Below, piece after piece: positions 13,578-26,752 of a stretch of DNA of 64,000 nucleotides. The notes below the pieces were generated by a model. That model saw nothing but the letters and a program-made list of their open reading frames with translations. It made no database searches and was not told the DNA's origin. A program made the translations under genes and the position numbers. The stretch comes from Callipepla californica brunnescens (taxonomy: Eukaryota > Chordata > Aves > Galliformes > Odontophoridae): positions 1,736,001-1,800,000 of the forward strand of contig JALIRH010000050.1 in the NCBI GenBank assembly GCA_023055505.1, written 5' to 3'. The stretch's first letter is position 1. Each line of letters begins with the position of its first letter.

Positions 13578-13856
13578 CAGTTAAGCAGTTTCAATAAAAG
13601 AAAGCAGAGAATGGATGAGAGAGTTCTTCAAAGATGAGAAAAAGATTTCATACTAATGCAACACACACAAAAAAAATAAGATAAAATAAAAAATAAAAGA
13701 AATCACATTATCATGTTTACCAGGAAAAACGTATTTCTGGGTAACCTTATTCTTGAATGATATGCAGTGATCATTAATAGACATAATAATCTATATACCT
13801 TTTCTCAATTGCACATTACTGAACAAATACTCTTAACTCATTATCTTTATTCTTAC

Positions 13857-13990
13857 CTGTACATGTCACTTCAATTATGTTATTTTAAACATACATGAAA
13901 ATGCTTACAAATCAAACCTGATCCATATTTAAATTATTTTTCCTTGCCAGAGACATATAGTTGTCTGTATTTGCGTGGAGAATTAAAGCG
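13857..13990 (-). other. Candidate non-coding exon on the minus strand (upstream partner)
   Basis: On the minus strand, an acceptor (ctaactttttatgtag) is followed 134 nt later by a good donor (acag|gtaaga). All frames contain stops. It lies upstream, in the minus direction, of the candidate exon at 12814-12955, and together they suggest a possible spliced non-coding RNA. The support is splice-site shape alone. Confidence 0.15.
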
Positions 13991-16900
13991 CTACATAAAA
14001 AGTTAGATCTTTTATAGCACAAACTCACATACTACAGATTGATCACCACTTAAATAAACAGAAACTAAATATGTTATTGCTACAGGTCTTCACTATTCAT
14101 CTATTTTAACTTAAGCTGTCTTATTTGAAGTGTGGGAGAATCGGAGCCTGCATTCATAAGCAAAATCACGTATATTGTAACCTCCAAATAGGCAGCAAGT
14201 ATCTGAGAGACATTTCAAACAGTAACAATTCTACTCCAGCAGAATTATTAGAAAATTTGTCCATAGGCTTAAATAATACTTGTCCATGGGTTAAAAAATT
14301 GCATTTTTGCAAGATGTGTATCAATTCAGAGGTATATTTCCTCCATTCAAGCTTCTCTTTTTTCTTGTCCTGAAAGTAAATAAGTAATTCATTCATCTTG
14401 CCTAGACAATTATTGAAAACATCTAAATTAGGTATACAAGACATCGTCAGCTCCCTTCTCCCCTTTATTGGAAATAGCTACATACCTCTAACAGCAAACA
14501 GATCTATTAATCTATGAGCCCTGATGTTTTCTATACACATCCCAGCTTCTTTTCATTAATTACACAAGAAATGGACTCTTCATGTAGGTTAACTATGCAG
14601 AAGTCCTACAACTTCCTGAAACAAATCAAGACCTAAGAGTAACTTCAGCGGAAAGAATAATAAACAAATCCTCAAAAAACCCACACTATAAAATATTAAG
14701 AAAGTATGGTTTTTCTTTATCTTGATTTACATGGTGATTTACATATATATACACATAGCAATGTCCCCATGCGTACTTGATCATATCTGCACTTGCACCA
14801 CATTATTATACTTAAAGGGAAAAATATATGCAAAAATATATTTCTTATATTCTTATAAGAATACTCCATTGTTTATGTTTCTGTTTGAATAGCATGTTCT
14901 CTCCAGTGTTTCAAGTCTGAAGAAGTAACAATATGGATATAAAGATTTTCTTCTTTCAGCATAAAGATTAACAAGCTTGTCTACTACTAGATAGTATGCA
15001 AATTCTTCCATAACAAAAGTATCGACTACATTTTTTTTGTACAACCAAAAGCAGCATCAACGAGGTCTAAGAATAAGAAAAAAAAGCATAATAAAAACAT
15101 ATGCATTACTAGTCCTACTACTATCTGTTCACATTTATAGTTTATCAACTATTCTGTTGTTCTTTTGTGTATATCCTGCTCATTCTGCAATAGTTGTCAC
15201 TTGCTTTCCTTTCAAATCTTTTCAGCATTTCACTCTTTGATGTATCGTTTCCAACAATGTTCAGCTTTTTCTGACACAAAAGGAAAATACAAGGAGAAAT
15301 AAAACAAATTACGTGATGGATTTCTTTTCATATGCACACTTCCACAAAAACATTAGTGTTCCTGATTCTTTATGCCGATATTCCCTTATAAAAACATTAG
15401 CCATAGGTTTAGCTGCTCTCTTATTTTTCCTGACATTCATGATACACAAGCACTCCTGTCATATCTTTAATATCTGCTCCCATTCTTATCAGCCAAGCCC
15501 TGGCCCATGTGCTCATTTTTATCATCGTTTTGTTTCTTTCCTGGCTTTAGACACATGATAAATAGCATAATTATTTTTATACTGATTGTGTAAGGAATTA
15601 AATTGTGATGAAAACCCACAGTTTCAACAATTAGTTCAGTTCTTTACATTTTTTCCCCTCCATCAAAACTTATAAACAATCAGTGAGAGAAGGCAACATC
15701 AGCCTGTAACAAGGATTGAAGTACAGTCTTCCAGAAAAAAACATCTAAGAGTGGTAAGTGAATATAACTGGGACTCAGACAGAATTGCATTCTGAATACT
15801 AACAACTTTCTTGAGCTGTACTGAATAAACAGTTACTATGTACTGTGTCAAATTCCTATGTGCAAAATAGGTATGATTTTTCCGTCTAGACTCTATTCAG
15901 TAGTTTAATTCAGAAAGTGATATTACCACATGTTATGGAGAAGTTTTTATGAATGTCTTAATCAAAGATTGTGAAAAAAATCAAGTGTGGGCAGTGGAGT
16001 AAGTGAGGTGAACATGGCTGAAAAGAAGAGGAACAAATGAATATCTGGTTAACACCATTCACACTATGAATAATAATAAGGTATTTAATTTACTTCCTAT
16101 CCAGAAAAAATAGTATTATACTATAGATAATAGCCTCTGCAGATTGTTACTATGAAGTTAACATGAAATTTCAGACGTTACAGTCTATGAAAGTTATTTG
16201 TTCATGTCTTTAAAAAAATACACAGTACATAAACCTTTGAGATTTCTCACTCTCTTTCTGAAAATTACTTCTTTATTTTTCCTAATTCTTCCCTCACCGT
16301 TTAGTCTTAATCTTACTTTGTATATCATTTTTTAATGTGCCCATGTAAAGGCATTTTGTTTGTCTGTTCTACAGAAGGCAGACTTGTATACAACCATATT
16401 TTCTGTTCCCTATGAAGGGAAATCTTGCAAAATGACACAGGTGGGCCTCTTTAGCGCCATGTTATCTCCTGTTCAGACAGACCCACGAAACTACCACCAC
16501 ATTCACTAACTTTACTGCTTTATTGCTCGATAGATTTGAGTTCTCTGCTTCTGAAACAGTTTCATTTATGTTTTATGCATGGCACCAAGTAATGCTTTCT
16601 TGTTTCAGCAGTGACTAGCAGTTTATCAAATGTCAAGCTTGGTCTGTGTCAATATTCCCCCAGTCTGCTGTTCCTACAATTGTCAACGGAGTAAGTTTTG
16701 ACAAACTCATTTTACAAGTGTGCCATAACACAGTAGCACTCTGGATTGTGCTACAGTGGAACTTTTTATAAAACAGTATAGAGATCTTTGTCTCCAGCAG
16801 TCTTGCTTGCAAAAACAACTGCAGCTTCTCAAATACCATTTCTAGAATATAAAATAGCTATCCAGATGATCCATGGTAAGAATCATGTTTCTATCATCAA

Positions 16901-17122
16901 TGTCTTTGAAATCGTTTGGAAATCAAGTTCAGCTAACTGCAATAGCATGGTTCTGCAGGATATCATTCGTGGCTTCTATTGTTTCTGTTCAGTCTAAAAC
17001 AGACTTTTACTACTTTCCTACACGTTCCTTCTGATAATGGGGCTATTCTTAGAAGATACACAAAACTTTACCACATCTCTCCATAATATAGTATTTATTG
17101 TTTGCACTTCATATATTATATA

Positions 17123-17630
17123 TGAGAGCTGCTCCAAAAGTAATGCCTCTTATTTTATGATATTGGTCCACGATGTCAGACAGATATTGGTGGCACAACA
17201 ACAGAGGTTAAAGCTTTCTGGCAATATTGTGCTACATGACGGTGGCACGTGACAGGTGGAAGCAGAGAGAGTCTGACAAAATGGCATCTGATATGGAAGT
17301 GTTTTTTCAAAAAGGGGTACCTATTGACATTCATTGACACTTGATGAATGTTTATGGAGACCAAATTATGGATATGAGCACAGTGAGGCAGTGGGTGCTG
17401 CATTTTAGTACTGGTTCCAATGACAGTGGATCACCTCCTCTGGTGCAGATATTTATGAGCTCAGCATGGAGGCTGTGGTTCACAAGTGGTGAAGATGCCT
17501 AGATAATGGTGGTGGCTGTGCTGAAAAGTGTGTTGAAGCTGAGAATTTCCTGTATCAAATAGTGTAATTATGCACTTTGTAGCTGTAGTTTCCATGGAAA
17601 TAAATAGGAGGCGTTACATTCAGAGCAACC
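17123..17630 (+). mobile_element. Galluhop-like mariner, internally deleted copy 1
   Basis: This is a Tc1/mariner-type DNA transposon remnant of about 508 bp. Its ends are inverted: gagctgctccaaaagtaatg at the left, and ggaggcgttacattcagagc, a decayed complement, at the right. It is flanked by TA on both sides (17121-17122 and 17631-17632), the usual mariner target duplication. The body matches the Galluhop pattern as I recall it, including the region around the transposase start (tggcatctgatatggaagtg) and blocks such as gtttatggagaccaaa, agcacagtgaggcagtggg and ggatcacctcctctggtgca. The catalytic (DDE/D) part is absent and the remaining frame has stops, so it is dead and non-autonomous. A second copy lies at 35419-35951 with the same deletion layout. 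Confidence 0.92.
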
Positions 17631-19094
17631 TACACACTAAGGTACAAGGTACTGTGCTTTTCCAATATTAATTTCAACTAATTAAGAGCACAGTTTTTTT
17701 TGAAATTTAATGAGCACTCCCTTTTGTGACCTATTGTTTTCTACTAGAATTTGTCTAAAAATGAGTTGTAATTCCTTGTGCCTTTATTTTGCATGTCATT
17801 ATTTAGGTTCCCATCTTCTACAACACTAACCTCCAGAGCAGTGTCCTTGCCTTTATTTCTTTCCAATTTTTCAGGCAATAGCTGATTAACCAAGTTACTG
17901 GAAACGCAGCTTTAACATCCTGTTTATTTCGGTCTTAAATTACATCATTACAGCTAAAAAATTTAACCGGACAAAGAAATACAACAAATACATATCCTGT
18001 AGGAATTTAGATATCAGTTATCACTAAGCTTTTCCTTCAACATTGGTTAAAAATGACTTGAAACGGATTTACGCAAACTAGAAGAGAGTTGATTCAGCCC
18101 TGGTCAAAATAAAATTTACATTCAAGTTTTAAAGGAAACGGGTGCAAATTTTCTCACAGACAATCCTTAAGACAACTCATCAGATAATGCTTTCAAGAAT
18201 CCAGTGTTCTCTCTTTAATAAATGTCTTAAGGAAGACTAAAAGTTTAGTTATTCCATAAATACACTTCTTCCTTCCGTATAAGCTACGCCTCTCTCCCAG
18301 TACTGCTTCCAAGGCATGTCAACTCAGTTTGATACCATTTTTCCTATTAATTCCTTGTTCATCTTTTTCAAATATAGGTTAATTTTTTGCAACGCTAGTA
18401 TTCTTTGGCAAGAAGCTCTGTACAGCTATCAGTTATTCTGAGTGATAAACCATCTCCATTAGCAAGTTTTGTATATTAATATGCTGAACTCTAGTTCTTG
18501 TATTGAAAACTGTGGCAAATAGTTTCTTTGTTGTGTGTCTTCTTGACACTCCTGATTCTTCAGACTGCCACAATACTCAGTAAGCCTCATCTATTCCGCA
18601 ACGCAGACTCTTGTTAGATGAATATAGCTTACTCTATCATTCTTTGTATGAAAACAATTCCATTATATTCCATGGAACATCAGTCTTTTTCATCTCTGCC
18701 ATATGTTCCCCAAAATAAAGGGAAAGGATAGCACACTGTCCATAAGGTGTGAGCCACTCACAAATCTCTGAGCTGGTAAACACATACTGTCCAAATATGA
18801 TTCCACAGCTAATAGGAATTAGCTATGTTAAACCACCATACTCCAAAAGCCTATTCCAAAATTAACACTCAAAATGTGACAACAGTCACCTTCCTGTTAA
18901 CTTTTCCCTATTAATTATGATTATCATCATTGATCACTTACAATAAGGACACTGCAAATTTTAAGTCTGTGAGCTATTTACACCTTCTCCATCAAATTTC
19001 TTCATCAGCCAGGTAGTTCAGAGTAGCAATTGCTTATGCCGAATTTCATAAACCCATTCCTCTAGATCATCAAGGTACTTGTGGGCTGACTCCA
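17631..19094. other. Non-coding DNA, nothing recognised
   Basis: There is no gene, transposon or long repeat that I can identify between the mariner copy and the decayed LTR. The composition is AT-rich and slightly more mixed than the neighbouring stretches. Confidence 0.55.
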
Positions 19095-19400
19095 AGTCAG
19101 CAGCTAAGCATCCATGCATTCATTCCCATACCTCCAGTGGAATGGAGTAGGGAATTAGAGTAAAAGTGAGAAAATTCATGGTTAAAGAAAAAGACAATTC
19201 AATAAGTGAAGCAAAGAGATACATAAGGGGAAAAAAAAAAAGTGAGAAATAATACAAAGACTACAACTCTCCACTTCCCACAAGGAGACCAATGGCTAGC
19301 CAGTCCCCAAGCAATGACCATTTTGTTAGACAAGCTCTTTTTACTCCATCTTCTTTCTCTACCCCCTGTTCTACTGATATATTTAATATTCCTAATGAAA
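19095..19400 (-). mobile_element. Decayed avian ERV LTR fragment (ERV-L-like)
   Basis: Several blocks resemble, in the same order, an avian endogenous-retrovirus LTR seen in reverse: cagcagctaagcatccatgc, cagtggaatggagtaggg, gtaaaagtgagaaaattcat, caataagtgaagcaaagaga, acttcccacaaggagaccaa and ggctagccagtccccaagca. The 30769-31284 LTR has a similar layout (agctaag...; cagtgggatggggga; accagccaacaagtccctga). Both edges are unclear, there is no internal viral sequence next to it, and it is heavily mutated. The family assignment is from memory. Confidence 0.55.
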
Positions 19401-21507
19401 ATCTAAGCACTAGTTAGGTTGTTGGTTAGTACCCATGCACAGCCACATTGTCAGTTTTCCACCTCTTAAAAGTCCACCAAACTATCTTCCCACAGGTTGG
19501 CTTCTAGAATGTTACCTGGCTAAACACAAAGTAAGCAGCCTCCATTGCTCTCCCTTAGTTTACAGGGCCATTCCTAGTAGAGACTGTGACAAAGCTGATA
19601 AAGCTTTTATTTCCCTTTTCCTTCTTCAAGATGAGTGTGACATTTAATGCCCTTTACTGTCATCAGTGGCAACCCAGACCCTCATGATTTTTCAAAATTG
19701 ACATAAAACAGCACTGCAATGACATCAGCTACCTTCTGCAGCAGCCTGAGTTGCATGTCACCCACTCCCATTCGATTAACAGTCGTGTATGCCCAGTTTG
19801 CTTAAATAGTCACTTAAATAATCTTCATTCTCTTCCACTAGGTATTTATTAAATATGACCATATTTCAAATGCCATTCCTCTTAATTTAAATATTTCCTC
19901 CACTTACAAACAGTTCTGAGATCAAGAACTAAGAAAAATATTAATATATTTTCTACACCATAAGTAATCTTCCAGTAAGAAAAATTAAGTATCAGAAAAT
20001 ACTATGCTGTATATAGCAATATTGCCAACATTTGTTTTAAATCATACCCAGAACATTCTGTTGATAAAAAGAACACTGTAAAAAAAGAGCCCACTTAAAT
20101 GACAAAAACTCTGAAATCCTGATAATGCACTAACTTCTCAATTTCAAAATATAGTTTTCTAGAGTATCTGTTTTCAGACGTTAACATTTCAGAAGTTAAC
20201 ATTTCAATCTGCTTAAAAGCAAATAAAGATTCTAGCTGTCGACTCCATTCTGTGCTCCACATGATTAGACACTATATCGATTGTTAAAAAATGGACACAG
20301 CATGTCAGCTTTTGGCTGTTTTTTTGTTGTTGTTGTTGTTTTGTTTTGTTTTTTTACCCTAAGAGCAGTTTATTCAGACTTGGGATGCAGTAATGCACTA
20401 TTGATAATGGCTGTTCAGTCCAATTTTTCTTCTTTATTACCTTTAGCCAATAATTTTCATGATGTGTAAGAGTAAAGTACGTTTGTCTTTGCATGCAATC
20501 TTATTAACCCAAGTGCTAAAACTAATTATCATTTATTTTTGGAGGTATCATTATAAATCTGTTTTGAACTTTTCAGCACTGTTTCAGCCTGCAGCTACAT
20601 CAGTGATATTTCAGATCACAGCTTCTTCACTTCAAAGTAAACATTTGTAAGAGCAGGCAGAAATTCTCCACGAGGAGGCAAAGATTGTTCTTCGGAAGAA
20701 CATCATTACTTGGCAAATTGTCAGCAGACAAATGAAAACCTCAGAAGATGGAAAGCTGGGACACTGCTGACACTGAATAGGAAGATGAGAAGTAAGGAGA
20801 ATAACACAAAATTGTCGTTCGGTATAAAATGCCAGCAAGAGGCTGAGGCATTGTTTAAATTGACTAGATCCACCTCAGGAGCATCTGTAAGACTAAGATG
20901 CCTCAAGAAAAGCATGCACTGTGTCTACAGCACTGGATAGTTTTTGCCTTATATAAAGGACTGAATTAGGAAAAATCCAAAATCATAAGACTTGCAAAAA
21001 CAAAATATTTCTCTTTAGTCTATGGCACAATATTTATTCCTCATGTAAAGAGAAAATGTGTAAAGAGAAAATGGAAAGTTCAGCTTCCTTCCAAACTCAA
21101 TACTGCCTAATCTGTCTTATATTTACTAAACTTCTATATAAAGGCCCTCAAATAGAGAGAAATCAAAAGATATATAAACACAAAGGTAAGCAGACAAATA
21201 AAAAGATAATGAGTAGCAAATACTGAGGTCAGACATGGTGCTGTTCGTCATTGCACCAACTCGATGTTGATTATTGGGAGTGCCAGAAAAAAAAATAGTT
21301 TCACAAATCTAATTTTCAATGGTTACATCAGCAAAATAGATGAAGGATGAAAAATTCCCATTTTTGTAATGAGGAAAAGTAAAGCATACACATTTGTTCA
21401 GACCACGTTTGTGCCTGATATAGATCTGTACCAGATCTACGGAAAGGCAAGTACCTGCCTCTCAGATCTATTGGCTTAGTACAACTGTGATAAACTCACC
21501 ATTCTTT
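19401..21507. other. Non-coding DNA, no gene seen
   Basis: No recognisable gene. It contains a TTG/TTTG simple repeat at 20315-20356 and several short open frames (for example 20710-20940 plus) that overlap frames on the other strand and have no domain I know. Confidence 0.55.
20315..20356. repeat. TTG / TTTTG simple repeat
   Basis: Pyrimidine-strand repeat built from TTG units (ttgttgttgttgtt) passing into TTTTG units. Read directly from the sequence. Confidence 0.85.
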
Positions 21508-22003
21508 CTCATTCTGTCACTGTTACCAGGAAGAAGAGGCCAACCCTAATCTCACCACAACCCCCTTCTCAGGAAGTTGTAGAGAACAATAAGGTCTCCC
21601 CTAAGCCTGCTCTTCTCCAGACTAAGCAATCCCAATTCCCTCAGCTATCCCTGATATGATTTGTGTTCCAGACCCTTCACAGATTCACTGCCCTTCTCTA
21701 AACATGCTGCAGGGCCTCAGTGTCTTTCTCATAGCAAGGAGCCCAGCACTGAATAAAGTACCTGAGATGTGGCCTCACCAGTACTAAGTATAGGGGGATG
21801 ATCACCTCCTGCTGTGCAGGAGCACCCAGCTGTGCTATTTATGATACAAAGCAGGATGCCATCTCTCTTCCCGACTACCTGGGCATGCTGCTGACTCAAG
21901 TTCAGCCAAGCATAAGCCAAGGTCCTCTTGCTACTCTGTCCCAAACCTATAGCAGTCCACAGGGTTGCTGAGCCCGAAGTGAAGGACCCAACACTTGGTC
22001 ACC
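21508..22003 (-). mobile_element. CR1 LINE fragment, ORF2 C-terminal region
   Basis: Read on the minus strand this is the end of CR1 ORF2 passing toward the 3' UTR. Plus-strand landmarks are caggaagaagaggccaaccc, aaggtctcccctaagcctgc, ctcttctccagactaagcaa, gagatgtggcctcaccagta and gggttgctgagcccgaagtg. The 72-codon minus frame at 21729-21944 is part of the broken reverse-transcriptase C-terminus. Neither a complete 3' tail nor a 5' end is present. GC content is visibly higher than the flanks. Confidence 0.93.
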
Positions 22004-22048
22004 GATCAAAAAAGTAGGAACTGTCTCCCCAGTTCTGACTACAGCAGA

Positions 22049-22077
22049 AACAAACAAACAAACAAAAATAAAAAACC
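22049..22077. repeat. AAAC microsatellite
   Basis: Tract of aaacaaacaaacaaacaaaa with an A-rich tail. It begins shortly after the edge of the CR1 fragment. Confidence 0.85.
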
Positions 22078-24800
22078 TTTTTCACCTATCAACAAATAAC
22101 TTCTGCTTCTTTTCATATTTAAAAAGTCAGATATATTATTAATAACCAAAAATGTTTTAAACAGTATGAAGGTACAACCTTTTAGAAAAATATGACAGTC
22201 ATGAAAGGGCAAACATCACCTTGTAGCTGATTCACAGCAAACCTACTATGCTACTAATTCTATTATGGGAGATAAAAGATGTTAATTTACTGTTGAATTA
22301 CACATTAGATTATAAAACAAAAAGATAAATCATTTACTAGAAAACTCTGAAGCAAGTGGGAACACTATATGATTGGAAAGTAAAGAAAGGAACTTTGGTA
22401 CATTATCTGTAGAAACATCAAACTTAAGACCAAAACAAATGGTGCCAACACTATTTTGCAAGAGAAAAAACTTTTTTCAGCTTACAAATCCAGCATTGTT
22501 TGGATTCTTTACGTAATTAATTACATAATTGTGCACAAATTACATTTTTGTAAATAAATTTTGGCTTTAGGAGAGATCAAAAGTACTATGAAGGTAGAAT
22601 TCATAAAGTATATTGTTAGGTTTAAGAGAATTTGAAGTTTGAAGCCCTGCAGGCCTGTCTTCCTCCAAAGCATTTTTAAAACATATGCATAACTCTACAC
22701 GTGAATCATAACTCTAAAAACTGATAAAATTATGCATGATCTTAAATTAAAGCTACTCAATACTCTTACTGGGAATTATCTTAAGCCTGAACTTTTGGCC
22801 TGGTGGTACAGTCTTAAGCTTTTTTCCCTGTTGTAACTTAATCAGGAGGTAATAAGTTTACAGTTGGTTCTATACCACCCTTACTGGACCAGGTGATTCC
22901 TGGAAAACTCAATTTCTGATTTTCAAGTTCCTGAAGAATAGATAAAAATATGGGTGTAAGACACACTACTGTGAGCCCCTTACTCTCTCAACACAATTTT
23001 AAATCTTTCCATCTCTCAGTCCCTGAGCATGAAAAGCTTTGAGAAGTAGTACAGAAATATGCGTATATGATTTTTTTTCCCCAAAATAAAACAGTGAGAA
23101 AGATTATATGATGTCTTTTGCCCCTGCTGCATTTCTTTATTTTGCTTCTTCAGTTACTTCCAAGATTGCATAAACATAGCAGCATCAAAACAGTTACAAT
23201 ATGTAATTTAATCAAGAGAATATTGTTTCTTAACCTGAATGCTAGCTCTTCTAATTTTTCTTACTGTAGTTTAAAAGAAAACTAGTTTTCAGACTGTAAA
23301 TCAGGTCATTAGTTAATTTACAAGTCAAAATCCAAAAAGGATGCTTCTTGACTTTGAATTAGTAACTTCCTTTGTCTTATACCCTTGTGGTATAAGACTT
23401 CTTATATATACATATACACACACCCTAATGTTCCCACATGCCCAAATTCATATAAATGTTTAGCAGAGTATGCTTTGACAAATCAGAAAGAACCTGAATA
23501 TTTACAGTAACAGTTAGAACATTCTTTAGGAATTAAATAATGTCATATAACAATATTGTACAGACTGTCCCAAGCATGGAGAAAAGTACTGAAATGCTAG
23601 GAACACAAAAAAAGCAGAAGCTTGGTATGCCTACTAATAAGAAAAATAAACATGTATGCAAATAAAAATTAAGCCTCGGAAAAGGAAATCATGTTCCTGG
23701 TTTGATAGATTTAGATTTTATATTTGATTAGATTGTAAGTTGATTTAGATCCACTGACAAGTAGACTCTCTTTCCATGAACTTATGACAATTTCTGCAAA
23801 TTTAAAATCTACTGACTAGAGAACGATGCAAAAACAAGTCTGTCAAATAAGAAAACTTAAAAATAGCGACAGTATTCAAGAGTATCCAGTGTCTAGAAGT
23901 GCCAAACACTATGCACCTAAGTAAAGCTACATGAAAGTGCGATGATGTTTTTAGAGCTAGTAAGTTATGCTACTAGGTATAGAAACATCAGCAAAAATTA
24001 TAGTATACTAGTACTAAAAACAGCCTCCCTAATGTAACATATTTGCATGCCTGTGTGTATATACATGCTCTTCTCCTAAAACAAACAATTTTCATGGCAA
24101 AAAATAACCTGAGAATTTATACTTTAAGAAGTGGTCCAAGGAACTTCCTTTGCAGAAGATACCCAAAGCCAAATATCTGTACAAAAATTACTCTGAAACA
24201 TTGTTTTTCCAACAGAAAAGTTGAAATACTAAAACAATTCTACCTATGCACACACATATATATGATATACCAGAACAGAGGAATTAGGCTTCATAGGAGC
24301 AAACACAGAGGTTGATGTAACTGCTGATATATTTTTACAGTCCACATATGTTAAGTCAGTATATAACAATGCTACACTGAGGTCATGTTACAAGTTAGTT
24401 TGTGTCCGTAATATGGTGCTACCAGAATCGTCCATCAAACGTGAAATCAGAAGTATGAAGAATAAATGACATACATTAGACATAATATTCTCAGTTTTTG
24501 ATTCTGCAAATCCTGTCCCACACTTTGTTCACTGCAGATAGTTTTACATGGAGGTACATAGCTACTTCTTTCTAAATCACTTAATTTGTTCCTTTTTTTC
24601 TTTTTTGCAAATCTTGCTGCAAGGAACATGCAATGTTAGGCTTATATACTGCTAAATGTAAAACAGACATGTTCTGGATGAATCTGTGTATTTTTTATCC
24701 ACCACACACTCCTTTTGTCATATAAATATTACCACTGCCAGCAGCATGAGCATGACAAAGGTCTTGGGTATCATAATTATGCTCATAATTTCGGCCAGGC

Positions 24801-24822
24801 AAAAAAAAAAAAAAAAAAAAAA
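24801..24822. repeat. Poly-A run (22 A)
   Basis: Uninterrupted A run after tcggccaggc. No retrogene body is recognised upstream. Confidence 0.95.
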
Positions 24823-25541
24823 GACTCCAAAATATTCTGAGGCACCCATTACTATTGTCACTGGTAGAAGTTCAGTGAAAGAGATTTAAAGACATAATAC
24901 AAGCTTACTCTATTTTCCCACTGGGATGCTTGCTCTCACTGTAATTTGCAAGATTAAGATTCTGAAGAAATATAGGAAGACGTAGGCTGCTACCTACCCA
25001 AGTCAAAGCTACCTATATGACTTCTGAATGTTGAAAACATAAGAAAAATTTAGATCCTAGATAGGGAAAAATAAATAACTACTCCAAAATAAGACCAAAA
25101 CTCCTCATTGAATTTATATTAGTGTGTGATGGATCATCATCCAAATGTTCATTTGAAGCTGCCTAGTAATGCTGGATATTCCATTCCTTGCTTTTCTCCA
25201 GAAGAATATCAATAAAAATCAGCGAAGGAAGGAAATTCTTTATTGCTTTTAAGTCCAAGCAGCTTAGTCAGCTGAAATAAGCGTATATTTCAGAGTGGTG
25301 AACTTCACTTTCTATTGTACTAAAGATCTTTAAGTAAAACAATGCAATAAGCCCTGCAGCAGAAAGGCCCAATAATGACCAGTACTACCATAAAACACTC
25401 AAGGACTCCCAAGAAAAGTAGCAACACCAAAACAAATCCTTTGATGGAATGTTAAGTAACTAAATAACAATCATCAAATTTGCGAGCATTTGCTCCGAAT
25501 TATGCTGGGGTTTGCTGTGCTAACATTTCCCAGTACTGGGG

Positions 25542-25566
25542 AAAAAAAAAAAAAAAAAAAAAAAAA
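25542..25566. repeat. Poly-A run (25 A)
   Basis: Uninterrupted A run after cccagtactgggg, which itself contains the small palindrome cccagtactggg. Confidence 0.95.
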
Positions 25567-26191
25567 GAAAAGCTTTAATTTAAAGCTGCTTTGTCCCCCA
25601 TTTGTCCCCCCATATTTCGCTCTTTAACTTTATTGTCCCAAAACTCACTTAGTAACAGCAACCTACCCAACCACACTACTTGTTTACCACCCTTTCACAA
25701 TTGTTCTATTAATCTTCGCACACAAATCTTAATTCATTCAACTGCTGTATCAGTAAAATTTGGCAACACTGATCATCAAAATATGTTTCCTTTGGACTTG
25801 CTTGAAGAAACATTAAATGCTTACATTTAAACTACAACCTGTTTGCAAGCAAACTGCATTTTGCTGTGCATCCTGTCAAGGTCAATCAGAACTGATAACC
25901 CATCTGTGGCGTGGATATACTCAGCTTCTTAAACCTCCACTCAGCATCCTCAGTAAGATGATATTCCCACAGAAAATTCACTGCTATAGACTAATCATGG
26001 CTGAGACTACCCAAAGGGCACACAGATAGCACTAAATACCTAACAGTGAAATTTTGTTGCAGTTCAAAATAGCGATAGAACAAGAAAACAAAATAGCCCT
26101 TAGGAAAATGTAATGTGTTACTTTGTATAAGCATTTAGCTTTCAAGGTCCTTCAAAATATAGTTATTCCCAACACTAGTATTATTTCCACA

Positions 26192-26219
26192 TGTTATATA
26201 GTATATATACTATATAACA
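26192..26219. repeat. Perfect 28-bp AT palindrome
   Basis: Positions 26192-26205 are the exact reverse complement of 26206-26219, with no spacer. The left arm is tgttatatagtata. Parts of the motif are repeated on the right (atgttaaatagtatatattt). It could extrude as a cruciform. Such AT palindromes are usually unstable and polymorphic. Confidence 0.9.
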
Positions 26220-26628
26220 CATGTTAAATAGTATATATTTCCACAAAAGATATTCTAATTTATTTCATATCTCAGCCTACTTTGTTAAATTATGATATGA
26301 CAGAGACTTAATGAGTCCTTTCCTGAACAAAACCCAATGAAATATTTAAATTCTTCCTTAGTGATTACAATGGGACTTGCAATCAAAAGATACTACTAAC
26401 TAGAGATGAGCTTTACCATAAAGATAAGTGACAAATTGATTGTTTATCTACTGCTGCAATGAAAAAAGGTAACCAACAAAAATATCTAGAAACTAACTGC
26501 AGGAGATTATCTATTCCATCTATTATGTTGGATCAAATATATAAGGTCAAAAATGTTTGCTAAATTCCTTTAAAAAGAAAAAAATCACTGGTGAGAGACG
26601 TTCTTTCACCTTTGAAAGCTATTTATAC

Positions 26629-26643
26629 TTTTTTTTTTTTTTT
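26629..26643. repeat. Poly-T run (15 T)
   Basis: Uninterrupted T run about 110 bp before the CR1 3' end at 26753. CR1 does not normally end in poly-A, so the two are probably unrelated. Confidence 0.9.
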
Positions 26644-26752
26644 AAGCAACAATGATTCTTTACCAGATAAGTAAAACAAAATAAGCAACAAAATCATTTC
26701 CTTATTTCCTTCACAGGAAAAACAGTCTGCCTTCCTATTACAACCTTCAGAC

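Larger units (their letters stand above)
7491..17122. other. AT-rich non-coding DNA, no gene seen
   Basis: No gene or recognisable transposon is visible in this long interval. It holds poly-A runs at 12526-12544 and 13547-13576, short palindromes (8002-8015, 14848-14863), and candidate splice-bounded segments at 8662-8722 (plus) and at 12814-12955 and 13857-13990 (minus). Short open frames here, such as those at 9699-9929 and 14166-14444, have no recognisable domain. Confidence 0.6.
22004..26752. other. AT-rich non-coding DNA, no gene seen
   Basis: No recognisable gene or transposon. It holds an AAAC repeat (22049-22077), poly-A runs (24801-24822, 25542-25566), a TAAT-rich segment at 22511-22541 that resembles conserved non-coding DNA in composition only, and a perfect palindrome at 26192-26219. 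Confidence 0.6.
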
